Source of the DNA: Snodgrassella alvi wkB2
GTDB lineage: Bacteria; Pseudomonadota; Gammaproteobacteria; Burkholderiales; Neisseriaceae
NCBI RefSeq assembly: GCF_000600005.1
Contig: NZ_CP007446.1
Span: 1,514,894-1,578,893, forward strand
Direction: 5' to 3'
DNA: 64,000 nt
Shown: positions 18,804-28,020 of the stretch, piece after piece
How positions within the stretch are numbered: position 1 is the first letter of the stretch
Layout of the letters: each line of letters opens with the position of its first letter
Notes under the pieces: model-generated
Database searches by the model: none
What the model was told of the DNA's origin: nothing
The model's input: only the letters and a program-made list of their open reading frames with translations
Program-made: the position numbers and the translations under genes

Positions 18804-19775
18804 TTAAACCGGAGAGCCATATAAGCGGGCGGCTTCTTCCACTGCATCAGCAAAAAGTGCCGGTACATTACAATCAGTTTGACTGGTAATTTCCTGAAAA
18901 CCCGTCGGGCTGGTTACATTAATTTCAGTGAGGTAATCACCAATAACATCCAGACCGGCAAGTAAAATCCCTCTGCGTACCAGTTCCGGAGCAAGTGTTT
19001 CTGCAATCTGCTGATCTCGTTCACTCAATGGCTGAGCCACACCCTTTCCTCCGGCAGCCAGATTTCCGCGCGTTTCACCCTGCTGCGGAATACGAGCCAA
19101 CGCATACGGAACGACTTTTCCGCCAATAACCAATATACGTTTATCACCATGCACAATTTCTGGAATATAACGTTGCGCCATGATAGTTCGACTATCCAGA
19201 TGCATCAGCATTTCCAGAATACTGCCGATATTGGGATCACTTAGCGTCAGACGAAAGATACCCATTCCTCCCATACCATCCAGAGGCTTAATAATAATGT
19301 CATGATGCTGGGTTAAAAATTCACGTATATCTGCAGCGCGGGTAGTAACCAGTGTTGGTGCGGTAAGCTCAGGAAAATTCAGAATAGCCAGTTTTTCATT
19401 AAAATCACGCATAGCCTGACCACTGTTATATACATGCGCACCCTGATTAGCAGCCAGTGTCAGCAAATGAGTAGCGTACAGATACTGCATATCAAAAGGC
19501 GGATCTGTACGCATGATTACTGCATCAAAACTATTTAAGGTATATTGCTGCTGAGATAAAACATTAAACCATGCATGGTCATATTTATCTTTTGCTTCAA
19601 TAAAATCAAATTCATCTGCCTTTGCTGTCACATACTCATTTTGCACACTCAAGTCACCGGCTAAGGTGTGAAACAATTTCCAGCCCCGCTGAGACATTTC
19701 GCGCATCATGGCATAAGTCGTATCTTTATAAGTCTTGAAACTCGCCATCGGGTCTGCAATAAATAAGATTTTCAT
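18804..19775 (-). CDS. gshB: Glutathione synthetase
   Basis: Second enzyme of glutathione synthesis: joins gamma-glutamylcysteine and glycine using ATP. 323 residues, family-typical. The N-terminal FIADPMASFKTYKDTT and the ATP-grasp segments (DIIIKPLDGMGGMGIFRL; EINVTSPTGFQEI) are clear. AGGTAA lies 8 nt before the ATG. gshA lies 1.2 kb upstream on the same strand with trpS between, so the two glutathione genes are near neighbours and may share a transcript. Confidence 0.96.
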   Translation of the reverse strand: MKILFIADPMASFKTYKDTTYAMMREMSQRGWKLFHTLAGDLSVQNEYVTAKADEFDFIEAKDKYDHAWFNVLSQQQYTLNSFDAVIMRTDPPFDMQYLYATHLLTLAANQGAHVYNSGQAMRDFNEKLAILNFPELTAPTLVTTRAADIREFLTQHHDIIIKPLDGMGGMGIFRLTLSDPNIGSILEMLMHLDSRTIMAQRYIPEIVHGDKRILVIGGKVVPYALARIPQQGETRGNLAAGGKGVAQPLSERDQQIAETLAPELVRRGILLAGLDVIGDYLTEINVTSPTGFQEITSQTDCNVPALFADAVEEAARLYGSPV

Positions 19776-19796
19776 TGAATTTACCTGTTAGAATTT

Positions 19797-19833
19797 TTAT
19801 CCGGCCGGGATAAAATTATTCCCGTCCGGATAA
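19797..19833 (-). other. GC-rich hairpin between trpS and gshB
   Basis: Stem 19797-19810 with 19820-19833, 13 of 14 pairs formed, GC-rich, 9-nt loop. No T tract follows on the minus strand, so it may be an RNA-stability or processing element within a gshA-trpS-gshB transcript rather than a terminator. Confidence 0.5.
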
Positions 19834-19845
19834 TTACCACGCTAT

Positions 19846-20856
19846 TTATTTGAGTGAGCGGATACCCACAGCTTCACGTACCGCTTCCAGCAAAGGTTTT
19901 GCTGTCTGACGTGCTTTTACTGCTCCAGCCTGCAAAATATCCTCAATTAAGGATGGTTGTGCGTTAAGCTGCTCGAAACGTTCACGTTTTTCAGCCAGTT
20001 CTTCATTAATTTTTGCAGCCAGAATTTTTTTAGCCTCACCCCAGGCCAGCCCGTCAGCCAGCATCTGAGTAAACTGTAAAGTTTCTGCCGGAGTCGAAAA
20101 TGCTTTATAAATATCAAACAGCGGACTTTCATCCGGTTGTTTGGCTTCACCGGGTTCTTTCAGATTGGTAACAATTTTATTAACAGCTTTCTGCAACTTT
20201 TTTTCAGACTCAAACAATGGAATGGTATTGCCATAACTTTTGCTCATTTTCCGGCCGTCCAGCCCTACCAGAGTTTCAACGTTGTCATCAATTTGAGCTT
20301 CCGGTAACGTAAATAACGGTTTATAACGATGATTAAATCGTCCGGCAATATCACGCGCCATTTCAAGATGCTGAATCTGATCACGCCCTACCGGTACTTT
20401 ATCCGCATTAAACATCAGTATATCCGCGCTCATCAGCATCGGATAACAGAACAGCCCCATTTCAACTCCGTGATCCGGATCTTCCTGCCCTTTTTCTGCA
20501 TTTTCCTGTACCGCAGCTTTATAGGCATGTGCCCGGTTCATCAAACCTTTGGCTGTATTACAGGTAAGTATCCAGTTCAACTCCATTACTTCAGGAATAT
20601 CAGTCTGACGATAAAAAGTTGTCCGTTCCGGATCAAGACCGCAGGCAAGCCAGGTTGCTGCTACTGCTTTGGTAGATTCATGGACTTTTTCAGGCTCATG
20701 ACATTTAATTAGCGCATGATAATCAGATAAAAACAGAAAAGATTCTACTTCTGAGTTCATACTTGCTTGTATTGCCGGACGAATTGCCCCTACGTAATTA
20801 CCCAGATGCGGAACTCCGCTTGGCGTTACGCCAGTTAAAACACGAATTTTTTTCAT
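19846..20856 (-). CDS. trpS: Tryptophanyl-tRNA synthetase
   Basis: Charges tRNA-Trp. Class I synthetase with the HIGH-type motif in [11 protein letters not shown] near the N-terminus and KMSKS in [12 protein letters not shown] about residue 190. The frame opens with a GTG at 20865, but the ATG at 20856 (MKKIRVLTG; 336 residues) is the expected start. Shine-Dalgarno is weak. Lies between gshA and gshB on the same strand. Confidence 0.95.
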   Translation of the reverse strand: MKKIRVLTGVTPSGVPHLGNYVGAIRPAIQASMNSEVESFLFLSDYHALIKCHEPEKVHESTKAVAATWLACGLDPERTTFYRQTDIPEVMELNWILTCNTAKGLMNRAHAYKAAVQENAEKGQEDPDHGVEMGLFCYPMLMSADILMFNADKVPVGRDQIQHLEMARDIAGRFNHRYKPLFTLPEAQIDDNVETLVGLDGRKMSKSYGNTIPLFESEKKLQKAVNKIVTNLKEPGEAKQPDESPLFDIYKAFSTPAETLQFTQMLADGLAWGEAKKILAAKINEELAEKRERFEQLNAQPSLIEDILQAGAVKARQTAKPLLEAVREAVGIRSLK

Positions 20857-20951
20857 TATAAACACTTACTTTAAAAATAAATTTTTATTAATACTGAAGC
20901 CAGTTTTCATACTTTTAACATTCAGCAAATCATATAATCGATCCGGATAAA

Positions 20952-22310
20952 TTAAACCGCCGGTTCAGACATATTTTCCAACTCAATGGCTGCAGCCAGA
21001 AGTGATAGTCTGGCCAGCACACCATAAACATATAAGCGGATACTTTCACAATCTCTGGCCTGAGTGACATTTTCTGTTTGCGGTATGCCCAGCTGTTCCC
21101 ATGGTTTAAATTCCCGTTTGCTGGCTGCTTCTTCAGCGCTCTGAGTATCCAGAGAAGCAATATTGCATTGTAATGGTACAAAATGCATACCAACTGCATT
21201 AAGATTTTCATCCGGTCCGCGATCCTGATGTACCCGGTAAAAACCACCAATGACAAACCGGTCCATCATATATACCACAGGCTCGGCTGTTGCCCCATTC
21301 AGCGTTTCATAAGTATAAATTCCTTCCTGTACAATTACTTCGCTTACTTCCAGGCCTTCTTTGATTTTAGCCATTTTATTACGTTTTTTACGATTTAAAC
21401 CGCGTACTTCTTCAGCAGAATGCACACTCATGACACCCATACCATAAGTACCGGCATCGGCTTTAACAATAACAAATGGTTTATCCTGAATACCTAACTC
21501 ATCGTATTTGTGCTGAATACGCTGCAATAATCTTTCGACAGTTTCAGCCAGCCGGTTTTCTCCTTCATGACTGGTAAAATCCAGACCACTGCATACTTCG
21601 AAGTAAGGATTAATTGTCCACTCATCTATACCTACTAATTGTGCAAACTCAGAAGCTACCTGATTATAGGCCTGAAAATGTGTACTTTTACGCCTTGTAG
21701 TCCACCCTGCTTTTAACGGAGGCAATAATGTTTGCTCCAGACCCTGCAATATTTCCGGCACACCGCCAGATAAATCATTATTCAGGAGAATCATGCAAGG
21801 GGTGAAACCGTCGGCCAGCTGTAAAAGATTGCCCTGTCGCTGTACCGGTTCCAGCGTAATGTGATCACCCAGCGCCGTTTCCAGCGTGGTAACCTCTGTA
21901 ATCTCAGGATTCAGTGTTCCGATACGAACATCTAATCCGACATGGCGCAAGATAGAATACAGCGCATAGACATTTTGTAAATAAAAAGTGTTGCGCGTAT
22001 GATTTTCGGGGATCAGTAAAACTGATTGTGCATCTGCACAGGCACGTTCTACGGCATCCTGTGCTGCTACTGATGCCAGCTGAAGAAAAACGGGATTCAG
22101 ATTATTAAATCCGCCCGGAAACAGATTCATATCTATGCTGGCTAATTTATATCCGCTGTTACGAATATCCACAGAACCGTAAAAAGGAGCGTGGTGATGT
22201 CGCCATTGAGCACGAAACCATGATTCAATCTGTGTTTGACTGGCTAAAATTGCACGTTCAAAATCCTGCAATTCTTCACGATGCGCTGAGGCTACATCAG
22301 GTAAACTCAT
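20952..22310 (-). CDS. gshA: Glutamate-cysteine ligase (Thiobacillus/proteobacterial type)
   Basis: First step of glutathione synthesis. 452 residues. The sequence (WFRAQWRHHHAPFYGSVDIR; VDIRNSGYKLASIDMNLFPG) belongs to the T. ferrooxidans-type GshA family, not the E. coli type. The ATP-grasp-like segment KPFVIVKADAGTYGMGVMSV lies near residue 285. A good AAGGAA site precedes the ATG. Probably the first gene of a gshA-trpS-gshB-dgkA cluster. Confidence 0.93.
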   Translation of the reverse strand: MSLPDVASAHREELQDFERAILASQTQIESWFRAQWRHHHAPFYGSVDIRNSGYKLASIDMNLFPGGFNNLNPVFLQLASVAAQDAVERACADAQSVLLIPENHTRNTFYLQNVYALYSILRHVGLDVRIGTLNPEITEVTTLETALGDHITLEPVQRQGNLLQLADGFTPCMILLNNDLSGGVPEILQGLEQTLLPPLKAGWTTRRKSTHFQAYNQVASEFAQLVGIDEWTINPYFEVCSGLDFTSHEGENRLAETVERLLQRIQHKYDELGIQDKPFVIVKADAGTYGMGVMSVHSAEEVRGLNRKKRNKMAKIKEGLEVSEVIVQEGIYTYETLNGATAEPVVYMMDRFVIGGFYRVHQDRGPDENLNAVGMHFVPLQCNIASLDTQSAEEAASKREFKPWEQLGIPQTENVTQARDCESIRLYVYGVLARLSLLAAAIELENMSEPAV

Positions 22311-22777
22311 ATTTCATTCCTTTCTACATTCATACCCAGCATTTTTGCTGCACATGCGGTATTCTATATAATTTTGCCGGTTCAGAGGGTATTCTTTTTA
22401 AGTTTAGCTCAACTAAAGGTTTTATTTTCAGACAGATTCAAGCAGGCAGCCATAAATATAAACCAAACCAGTCATAAGAATATAACACAATGAAAATATT
22501 AATTTTTTAATATAAAAATTTAGATATCAACAGATAAACTATCCTTTGTACATACTTTTTTCTGATTACTACCGAATATATAAACACATTTTATTAAGTT
22601 AACACAGATATCCAGATAAAAGCATCGCTTACTATTATTTGAAAAAGTGCCAGCCAGCTTGAAACCAATAACTTCTAATCTTTATAAAACAGCAACTATT
22701 ATCTATAGTCTTCACCACACATGATTCAGATTAACCAGCTTAAATCAAATGATTTATAGAGCATTCAAACAGGCAAA
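22311..22777. other. Intergenic region upstream of gshA and leuC
   Basis: About 470 bp between divergent gshA and leuC with no gene. It contains a partial uptake-like word (GGCTGCCTGC on the minus strand, 22442-22451) and presumably the gshA promoter. The leuC-proximal part is annotated separately. Confidence 0.6.
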
Positions 22778-22847
22778 TTAGACATTTAGTCTAAAGTATT
22801 CGATAATTTTGCTTATTTTAGTCCAAAATTTTATTTTTTAGACAAAA
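22778..22847 (+). promoter_or_regulatory. Three phased near-palindromic operator-like sites upstream of leuC
   Basis: Near-palindromes TTTAGTCTAAA (centre 22790), TTTTAGTCCAAAA (centre 22822) and TTTTAGACAAAA (centre 22842). Centre spacings are 32 and 20 bp, close to three and two helical turns. A further half-like TTAGAC at 22778 makes the first site a larger inverted repeat with GTCTAA. They end directly upstream of the leuC -35 box. The regulator is unknown. Confidence 0.6.
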
Positions 22848-22850
22848 TAC

Positions 22851-22879
22851 TTGTAAAACCACCTTAACAGTATTAAGAT
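22851..22879 (+). promoter_or_regulatory. Probable sigma-70 promoter of leuC
   Basis: -35 TTGTAA (22851-22856), 17-bp spacer, -10 TAAGAT (22874-22879). The predicted transcription start near 22886 leaves a leader of about 30 nt before the leuC ATG, too short for a leucine attenuator peptide. Confidence 0.6.
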
Positions 22880-22917
22880 GCATCACACATAAAACATAAC
22901 AAAACAAAGCTACTACA

Positions 22918-24324
22918 ATGAATGCACAAACCTTGTATGAAAAACTGTGGAATAGCCATATTGTCCAAGAACAGGCTGATGGTACAGTTTTACTTTATAT
23001 TGACCGCCATCTTGTACATGAAGTAACCAGTCCGCAGGCTTTTGAGGGACTGAAACTTGCTCACCGTCCGCTCTGGCGTGAACAAAGCATTGTGGCCACT
23101 GCTGACCATAACACACCGACCGATCACTGGGACGAAGGAATTACTGACCCGATATCCAAACTTCAGGTCAATACACTGGATAAAAATATTCGCGAATTCG
23201 GTGTAGAGAAATATTATCCGTTTAAAAATATCAATCAGGGTATTGTGCATGTTGTCGGACCTGAACAGGGAGCAACTTTACCCGGGATGACTGTAGTATG
23301 CGGTGATTCACACACCTCTACACATGGTGCATTCGGTGCACTTGCTCATGGTATTGGCACATCAGAAGTAGAGCACGTGATGGCAACACAGTGTATTACT
23401 GCGAAAAAATCAAAAACCATGCTGATTAAAATCGATGGCGCCCTCAAAACAGGTATCACAGCCAAAGATATTGCTTTATATATTATCGGGCAAATTGGCA
23501 CAGCCGGCGGTACAGGCTATGCAATTGAATTTGGCGGCGAGACTATACGTAATCTTTCTATGGAAGGCCGCATGACCTTATGCAATATGGCCATTGAGGC
23601 CGGTGCCCGCTCCGGTCTGGTTGCCGTCGACCAGACAACTATTGATTATATTAAAGACCGTCATTTTGCACCTCAGGGTGAACTGTGGGATCAGGCTGTC
23701 AGCTACTGGCACACTTTAGTATCCGATGAAGGCGCACATTTTGATAAAACCTATCACTTTAATGCTGCAGATATAGAACCACAGGTAACATGGGGAACAT
23801 CGCCCGAAATGGTGATTGCAGTCAATCAGCAAGTACCAGACCCTGCTGCAGAAACTGATCCGGTTAAACGGGAAGGTATGCAGCGCGCATTACAATATAT
23901 GGGATTAACAGCTGGTACCCCAGTTAATGAGATTCCGGTTGATGTTGTTTTTATTGGTTCCTGTACAAACGGACGAATTGAAGACCTACGCATTGCTGCC
24001 AGTGTCGCAGAAGGACATCACAAAGCAGATAATGTAAAAAGGGTATTGATTGTGCCCGGTTCCGGTCTGGTTAAGCAGCAGGCAGAAGCAGAAGGACTGG
24101 ATAAAATCTTTACAGCAGCCGGATTTGAGTGGCGTGAACCAGGTTGCTCAATGTGTCTGGCCATGAATGCAGACCGTTTACAGCCGCAGGAGCGCTGTGC
24201 CTCAACGTCTAACCGGAATTTTGAAGGCAGACAGGGCAACGGCGGACGTACTCATCTGGTTAGTCCGGCGATGGCAGCGGCTGCTGCCATTACCGGACAT
24301 TTTACCGATGTGCGACAGATATAA
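22918..24324 (+). CDS. leuC: 3-isopropylmalate dehydratase large subunit
   Basis: Isomerises 2- to 3-isopropylmalate in leucine synthesis with LeuD. 468 residues. Aconitase-family motifs are [22 protein letters not shown] near residue 130 and the three 4Fe-4S cysteines: GSCTNGR (about 349) and GCSMC (about 409 and 412). No Shine-Dalgarno is evident in the A-rich leader. It starts the leuC-ecn-ecn-leuD-leuB cluster; leuA is not in the window. Confidence 0.96.
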   Translation: MNAQTLYEKLWNSHIVQEQADGTVLLYIDRHLVHEVTSPQAFEGLKLAHRPLWREQSIVATADHNTPTDHWDEGITDPISKLQVNTLDKNIREFGVEKYYPFKNINQGIVHVVGPEQGATLPGMTVVCGDSHTSTHGAFGALAHGIGTSEVEHVMATQCITAKKSKTMLIKIDGALKTGITAKDIALYIIGQIGTAGGTGYAIEFGGETIRNLSMEGRMTLCNMAIEAGARSGLVAVDQTTIDYIKDRHFAPQGELWDQAVSYWHTLVSDEGAHFDKTYHFNAADIEPQVTWGTSPEMVIAVNQQVPDPAAETDPVKREGMQRALQYMGLTAGTPVNEIPVDVVFIGSCTNGRIEDLRIAASVAEGHHKADNVKRVLIVPGSGLVKQQAEAEGLDKIFTAAGFEWREPGCSMCLAMNADRLQPQERCASTSNRNFEGRQGNGGRTHLVSPAMAAAAAITGHFTDVRQI

Positions 24325-24419
24325 AGTGAATAACTTGCAGTTTTAATCCAGCAAGTGCATGATAAGCATGTAGTTCTGATTGAATTTGTTAATATTTATC
24401 TTTGTTGAAGGAGTACGGT

Positions 24420-24545
24420 ATGAAAAAAATGTTGTTAATTGCTGCAATGGTTATGGCCGTAGTTACTGGTTGCCACACAATTCACGGCGTGGGACAGGAT
24501 GTCAAAGCTGGTGGTCAACATTTATCCAATGCTGCCAACAGATAA
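24420..24545 (+). CDS. Entericidin A/B family small lipoprotein (first of two)
   Basis: 41 residues. Signal peptide MKKMLLIAAMVMAVV with lipobox VTGC (Cys18), then the entericidin core HTIHGVGQDVKAGGQHLSNAA, which parallels E. coli EcnB (CNTTRGVGEDISDGG). Strong AAGGAG site 6 nt before the ATG. In E. coli EcnA and EcnB form an antidote/toxin lipoprotein pair linked to stationary-phase lysis. Here the pair is inserted between leuC and leuD. The role of this copy is inferred from family only. Confidence 0.85.
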   Translation: MKKMLLIAAMVMAVVTGCHTIHGVGQDVKAGGQHLSNAANR

Positions 24546-24563
24546 CAATACAAGGATAAGATC

Positions 24564-24704
24564 ATGAAAAAATTAATGCTTTTAAGTCTTGCTATTGTTG
24601 GTTTTCTGGCCGGTTGTCATACTGTTTCCGGTGTAGGCCGCGATATTTCTGCCGGCGGTCAGGCTGTAAGTAATGCTTCTGACAACGTACGCTCAGAAAT
24701 GTAA
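24564..24704 (+). CDS. Entericidin A/B family small lipoprotein (second of two)
   Basis: 46 residues. Lipobox LAGC (Cys18) after MKKLMLLSLAIVGF, then HTVSGVGRDISAGGQAVSNAS, closer than the first copy to EcnB. A partial AAGGATAAG site precedes the ATG. It lies 18 bp after the first copy and 66 bp before leuD, and is followed by a 10-bp hairpin. The two copies probably arose by tandem duplication and have diverged. Confidence 0.85.
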   Translation: MKKLMLLSLAIVGFLAGCHTVSGVGRDISAGGQAVSNASDNVRSEM

Positions 24705-24708
24705 CTGC

Positions 24709-24732
24709 ATGCAAGCCCGCAAGGGCTTGCAT
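24709..24732 (+). terminator. Hairpin between entericidin pair and leuD
   Basis: 10-bp stem ATGCAAGCCC / GGGCTTGCAT with a GCAA tetraloop. Only an AAAATTC tail follows, so it is more likely an RNA-stabilising or attenuating hairpin than a full terminator. Confidence 0.5.
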
Positions 24733-24770
24733 AAAATTCAATCATAAACTATAAAATACTTAAATACCGC

Positions 24771-25412
24771 ATGAAATCTTTTACTACTCTTACTGCACTC
24801 GTAGCGCCTCTTGACCGCGCTAATGTAGATACTGATGCAATCATTCCCAAACAATTTCTTAAATCCATTAAACGCAGCGGCTTCGGGCCGAATGCATTTG
24901 ATGAATGGCGTTATCTGGATCATGGTGAGCCAGGTATGGATAACAGTAAACGTCCGCTAAATCCAGACTTTGTGCTTAATCAGCCACGTTATCAGGGCGC
25001 GCAAATTCTGCTCACACGGAAAAACTTCGGTTGCGGCTCCAGCCGTGAACATGCTCCCTGGGCTCTGGATGATTATGGCTTCCGTGCCATTATTGCACCT
25101 TCTTTCGCTGATATCTTTTTCAATAACTGCTACAAAAATGGTTTATTGCCTATCGTTCTGCCTGAAGAAACTGTTGATCTCTTATTTCATGATGTGACAG
25201 CTCACGAAGGTTATCAGCTAAATATTAATCTGCCGGAACAAACTGTTAACACGCCAGACGGAAAACATTATCATTTTGAGATTACTGAACACCGCAAACA
25301 CTGTCTGCTCAACGGTCTGGATGAAATCGGACTGACATTGCAACATGCTGATGCTATCAAAGCATATGAAAATAAACATAAGCAACAGCAACCATGGCTG
25401 TATCAGTCCTGA
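24771..25412 (+). CDS. leuD: 3-isopropylmalate dehydratase small subunit
   Basis: 213 residues. Swivel-domain partner of LeuC. The family motifs [14 protein letters not shown] near the start and [14 protein letters not shown] near residue 85 are clear. No Shine-Dalgarno is seen. Same strand as leuC, separated from it by the two entericidin genes. Confidence 0.96.
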   Translation: MKSFTTLTALVAPLDRANVDTDAIIPKQFLKSIKRSGFGPNAFDEWRYLDHGEPGMDNSKRPLNPDFVLNQPRYQGAQILLTRKNFGCGSSREHAPWALDDYGFRAIIAPSFADIFFNNCYKNGLLPIVLPEETVDLLFHDVTAHEGYQLNINLPEQTVNTPDGKHYHFEITEHRKHCLLNGLDEIGLTLQHADAIKAYENKHKQQQPWLYQS

Positions 25413-25503
25413 CTGAATCAGAAATTTTCAATCATTTATACTCTGAAAAACTAACTGACGACTCAAAATTATCAGTCATTAATCGATAAGCAGAAAGAAT
25501 AAA

Positions 25504-26574
25504 ATGAGCAAACATATTGCTATTCTTCCCGGTGACGGTATCGGACCGGAAATCATCGGACAAACCGTACGCGTTCTGGACAAACTGATTGCAGAGGGGC
25601 TGGATGCAGATTATCAGTATGCACCATTGGGCGGAGCAGCCTATGATGAATACGGACATCCCTACCCTGAATTTACTCAGAATATCTGTCGTCAGGCAGA
25701 TGCAGTATTGCTTGGCGCAGTCGGCGGTCCTCAATACGATAAACTGGAACGTTCTTTACGCCCCGAACGCGGTCTGCTGGCCATACGCAAAGACCTCAAT
25801 CTTTTTGGCAATCTGCGTCCGGCAATCCTCTATCCAGAACTGGCCAATGCTTCTACATTAAAACCGGAAGTAGTTTCCGGACTGAATATTCTTATCGTGC
25901 GTGAATTAACCGGCGATATTTATTTTGGCGAACCGCGCGGAATTCATACATTAGCTAACGGTGAACGCGAAGGTATCAACACCATGCGTTACAGTGAGAG
26001 TGAAATTCGCCGTATCGGTAAAATTGCGTTTGAAGCAGCACAAAAACGCAACAAAAAACTTTGTTCCGTTGATAAAGCTAATGTTCTGGAAACAACAGAA
26101 TTATGGCGTGAAATCATTACAGAAATGAGTAAAGATTATCCTGATGTCAGTGTTAGCCATATGTACGTAGACAACGCCGCCATGCAACTGGTTAAAGCAC
26201 CTAAGCAATTTGACGTTATCGTAACAGGCAACATCTTCGGTGATATTCTTTCTGATCAGGCTTCAATGCTTTCCGGCTCTATTGGTATGCTGCCCTCCGC
26301 TTCTCTTAATGAAACCGGTAAGGGCATGTATGAACCCTCACATGGTTCTGCTCCTGATATTGCCGGTCAGAATCTGGCTAATCCACTGGCTACTACACTT
26401 TCTTTAGCGATGCTTTTACGTTACAGCCTGAATAACGAAGATGCAGCTCAGCGAATCGAAGCAGCTGTAGGCAAAGTGCTGGCACAAGGTTTGCGGACAA
26501 GTGATATATTTGAAGAAGGTTGTACGCGTATTTCATGCAGCCAGATGGGTGATGCCGTACTTGCTGCGTTATAA
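25504..26574 (+). CDS. leuB: 3-isopropylmalate dehydrogenase
   Basis: Oxidises and decarboxylates 3-isopropylmalate to 2-ketoisocaproate with NAD+. 356 residues. Motifs: [26 protein letters not shown], and the metal-binding block [16 protein letters not shown]. The NAD-binding end [13 protein letters not shown] is near residue 280. AGAAAG precedes the ATG. Last gene of the leu cluster, followed by a strong terminator. Confidence 0.96.
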   Translation: MSKHIAILPGDGIGPEIIGQTVRVLDKLIAEGLDADYQYAPLGGAAYDEYGHPYPEFTQNICRQADAVLLGAVGGPQYDKLERSLRPERGLLAIRKDLNLFGNLRPAILYPELANASTLKPEVVSGLNILIVRELTGDIYFGEPRGIHTLANGEREGINTMRYSESEIRRIGKIAFEAAQKRNKKLCSVDKANVLETTELWREIITEMSKDYPDVSVSHMYVDNAAMQLVKAPKQFDVIVTGNIFGDILSDQASMLSGSIGMLPSASLNETGKGMYEPSHGSAPDIAGQNLANPLATTLSLAMLLRYSLNNEDAAQRIEAAVGKVLAQGLRTSDIFEEGCTRISCSQMGDAVLAAL

Positions 26575-26609
26575 GATAATTGCACATTATCATTAAATTA
26601 CGTATATTA

Positions 26610-26649
26610 AACTTAACAGAGAATTTATATCTCTGTTAAGTTATTTTTT
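26610..26649 (+). terminator. Intrinsic terminator after leuB
   Basis: 13-bp stem (26610-26622 with 26630-26642), 7-nt loop, then a T-rich tail ending at 26649. It lies 18 bp before the TTG start of pqiA. Confidence 0.88.
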
Positions 26650-26667
26650 ATATAGCTATTTTTATAA

Positions 26668-28020
26668 TTGAAATTTGATATCTTGAGCTACCGTTCCACA
26701 CAACAGGCGCAAACTTCATTAACTGACTTGCCAGATGGCAGCCTGCCGGCACATCATGTTGGCTGCCCCTGCTGTGGTCTTTCTCTGTCTATTCCTTCGC
26801 TGACTCCCGGCGAATATGCTCATTGCCCCCGTTGCAGGCAGCATCTGGTCAGAATTGAACATCATCCACTGGATACGCCAACAGCTTATGCTATTGCTTC
26901 ATTAATTATCATGTTAATTGTGTATACACAGTTATACATGAGCATAGATTTACTTGGCATACATGTAGAGCTAACTATTCCGTATATGGTTGAGACACTG
27001 GCCCAGCAGGATTATTCTTTGCTGGCGGAAGTCATGTTCCTGTTAACTTTTGGTTCGCCGATACTGTTTCTGTTATTGTGTCTGTACGTATACACAGGTT
27101 TGCGCTACCGGCAGATATTACCCGGTATGCTATACGCTACCCGTACACTGGTTCGTCTGCGCCACTGGATTATGGTCGATGTATTTTATATTGCCACACT
27201 GGTAGCTTATATTAAAATCAGTGGTATGGCACAAATTCATTTCGGACTTGCTTTCTGGCTGATGATGGTACTGGCCATTTTACTTATCCGCACTTCTCAG
27301 GGTGTACCTGAACACTGGATTTTTTATCAGATACAGCGCCTTACCGGCAATGATCCTGTTTTACAGAACAATAGTGCTGATACCATCAACTGTAATTATT
27401 GTCTTTTTGAGCAACCAGCCAGCCTGAATGTATGCAGCGTCTGCGGTTCGTATCTGAGCCGCCGTAAACCGTTAAGTCTGAGCATTAGTATGGCCTTTCT
27501 GCTGGCAGCCATTATTTTCTATATACCGGCTAATTTATTGCCGATGATGATTACCCGCTCGCCGGGCACCAATCTTTCTAGTACCATTCTTGATGGTATA
27601 GAATACATGTGGAATGATGGTGACGTTTTAATTGCAGTTGTTATATTCAGTGCCAGTATGGCCATTCCCATATTGAAAATTATTTCTATGCTGGTTCTAC
27701 TGTATTCTGCTGCTTACCGGCCATTAATGTCTGCACACAAATTAACCATACTCTACCGTATTACCGAATCAATCGGGCGCTGGTCAATGATTGATATATT
27801 TGTCGTTATCATTCTCATGTCGGCATTTTCCACACCACTGGCTAATGTAACCCCGGGTGCTGCCACCATTTACTTTTGTGCAGTTGTCATCCTGACCATG
27901 GTTTCTGCACTGAGTTTCGACCCGCGTTTACTCTGGGATGAAGCAGTACAACAAAGAAAACACCATAAACCTCATTATAAAAACAGCAGTAAAAGGCATT
28001 CTCATCATGAGCCAATCTGA
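26668..28020 (+). CDS. pqiA: Paraquat-inducible protein A, membrane subunit of Pqi lipid-transport system
   Basis: 450 residues with two similar halves, each a zinc-ribbon-like Cys cluster (CPCCGLSLSIPS...CPRC; CNYCLFEQ...CSVCG) followed by about four membrane helices. Inner-membrane partner of the MCE protein PqiB in envelope lipid traffic. The start is a TTG at 26668 without a Shine-Dalgarno; no better start lies nearby. Its end overlaps the pqiB start by 14 bp in another frame. The pqiABC set is complete here. Confidence 0.92.
   Translation: MKFDILSYRSTQQAQTSLTDLPDGSLPAHHVGCPCCGLSLSIPSLTPGEYAHCPRCRQHLVRIEHHPLDTPTAYAIASLIIMLIVYTQLYMSIDLLGIHVELTIPYMVETLAQQDYSLLAEVMFLLTFGSPILFLLLCLYVYTGLRYRQILPGMLYATRTLVRLRHWIMVDVFYIATLVAYIKISGMAQIHFGLAFWLMMVLAILLIRTSQGVPEHWIFYQIQRLTGNDPVLQNNSADTINCNYCLFEQPASLNVCSVCGSYLSRRKPLSLSISMAFLLAAIIFYIPANLLPMMITRSPGTNLSSTILDGIEYMWNDGDVLIAVVIFSASMAIPILKIISMLVLLYSAAYRPLMSAHKLTILYRITESIGRWSMIDIFVVIILMSAFSTPLANVTPGAATIYFCAVVILTMVSALSFDPRLLWDEAVQQRKHHKPHYKNSSKRHSHHEPI

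Noticed and set aside
19797-19833. Hairpin between trpS and gshB as an intrinsic terminator
   Set aside because: The stem is good, but no T tract follows on the transcribed strand; kept only as an RNA structure.
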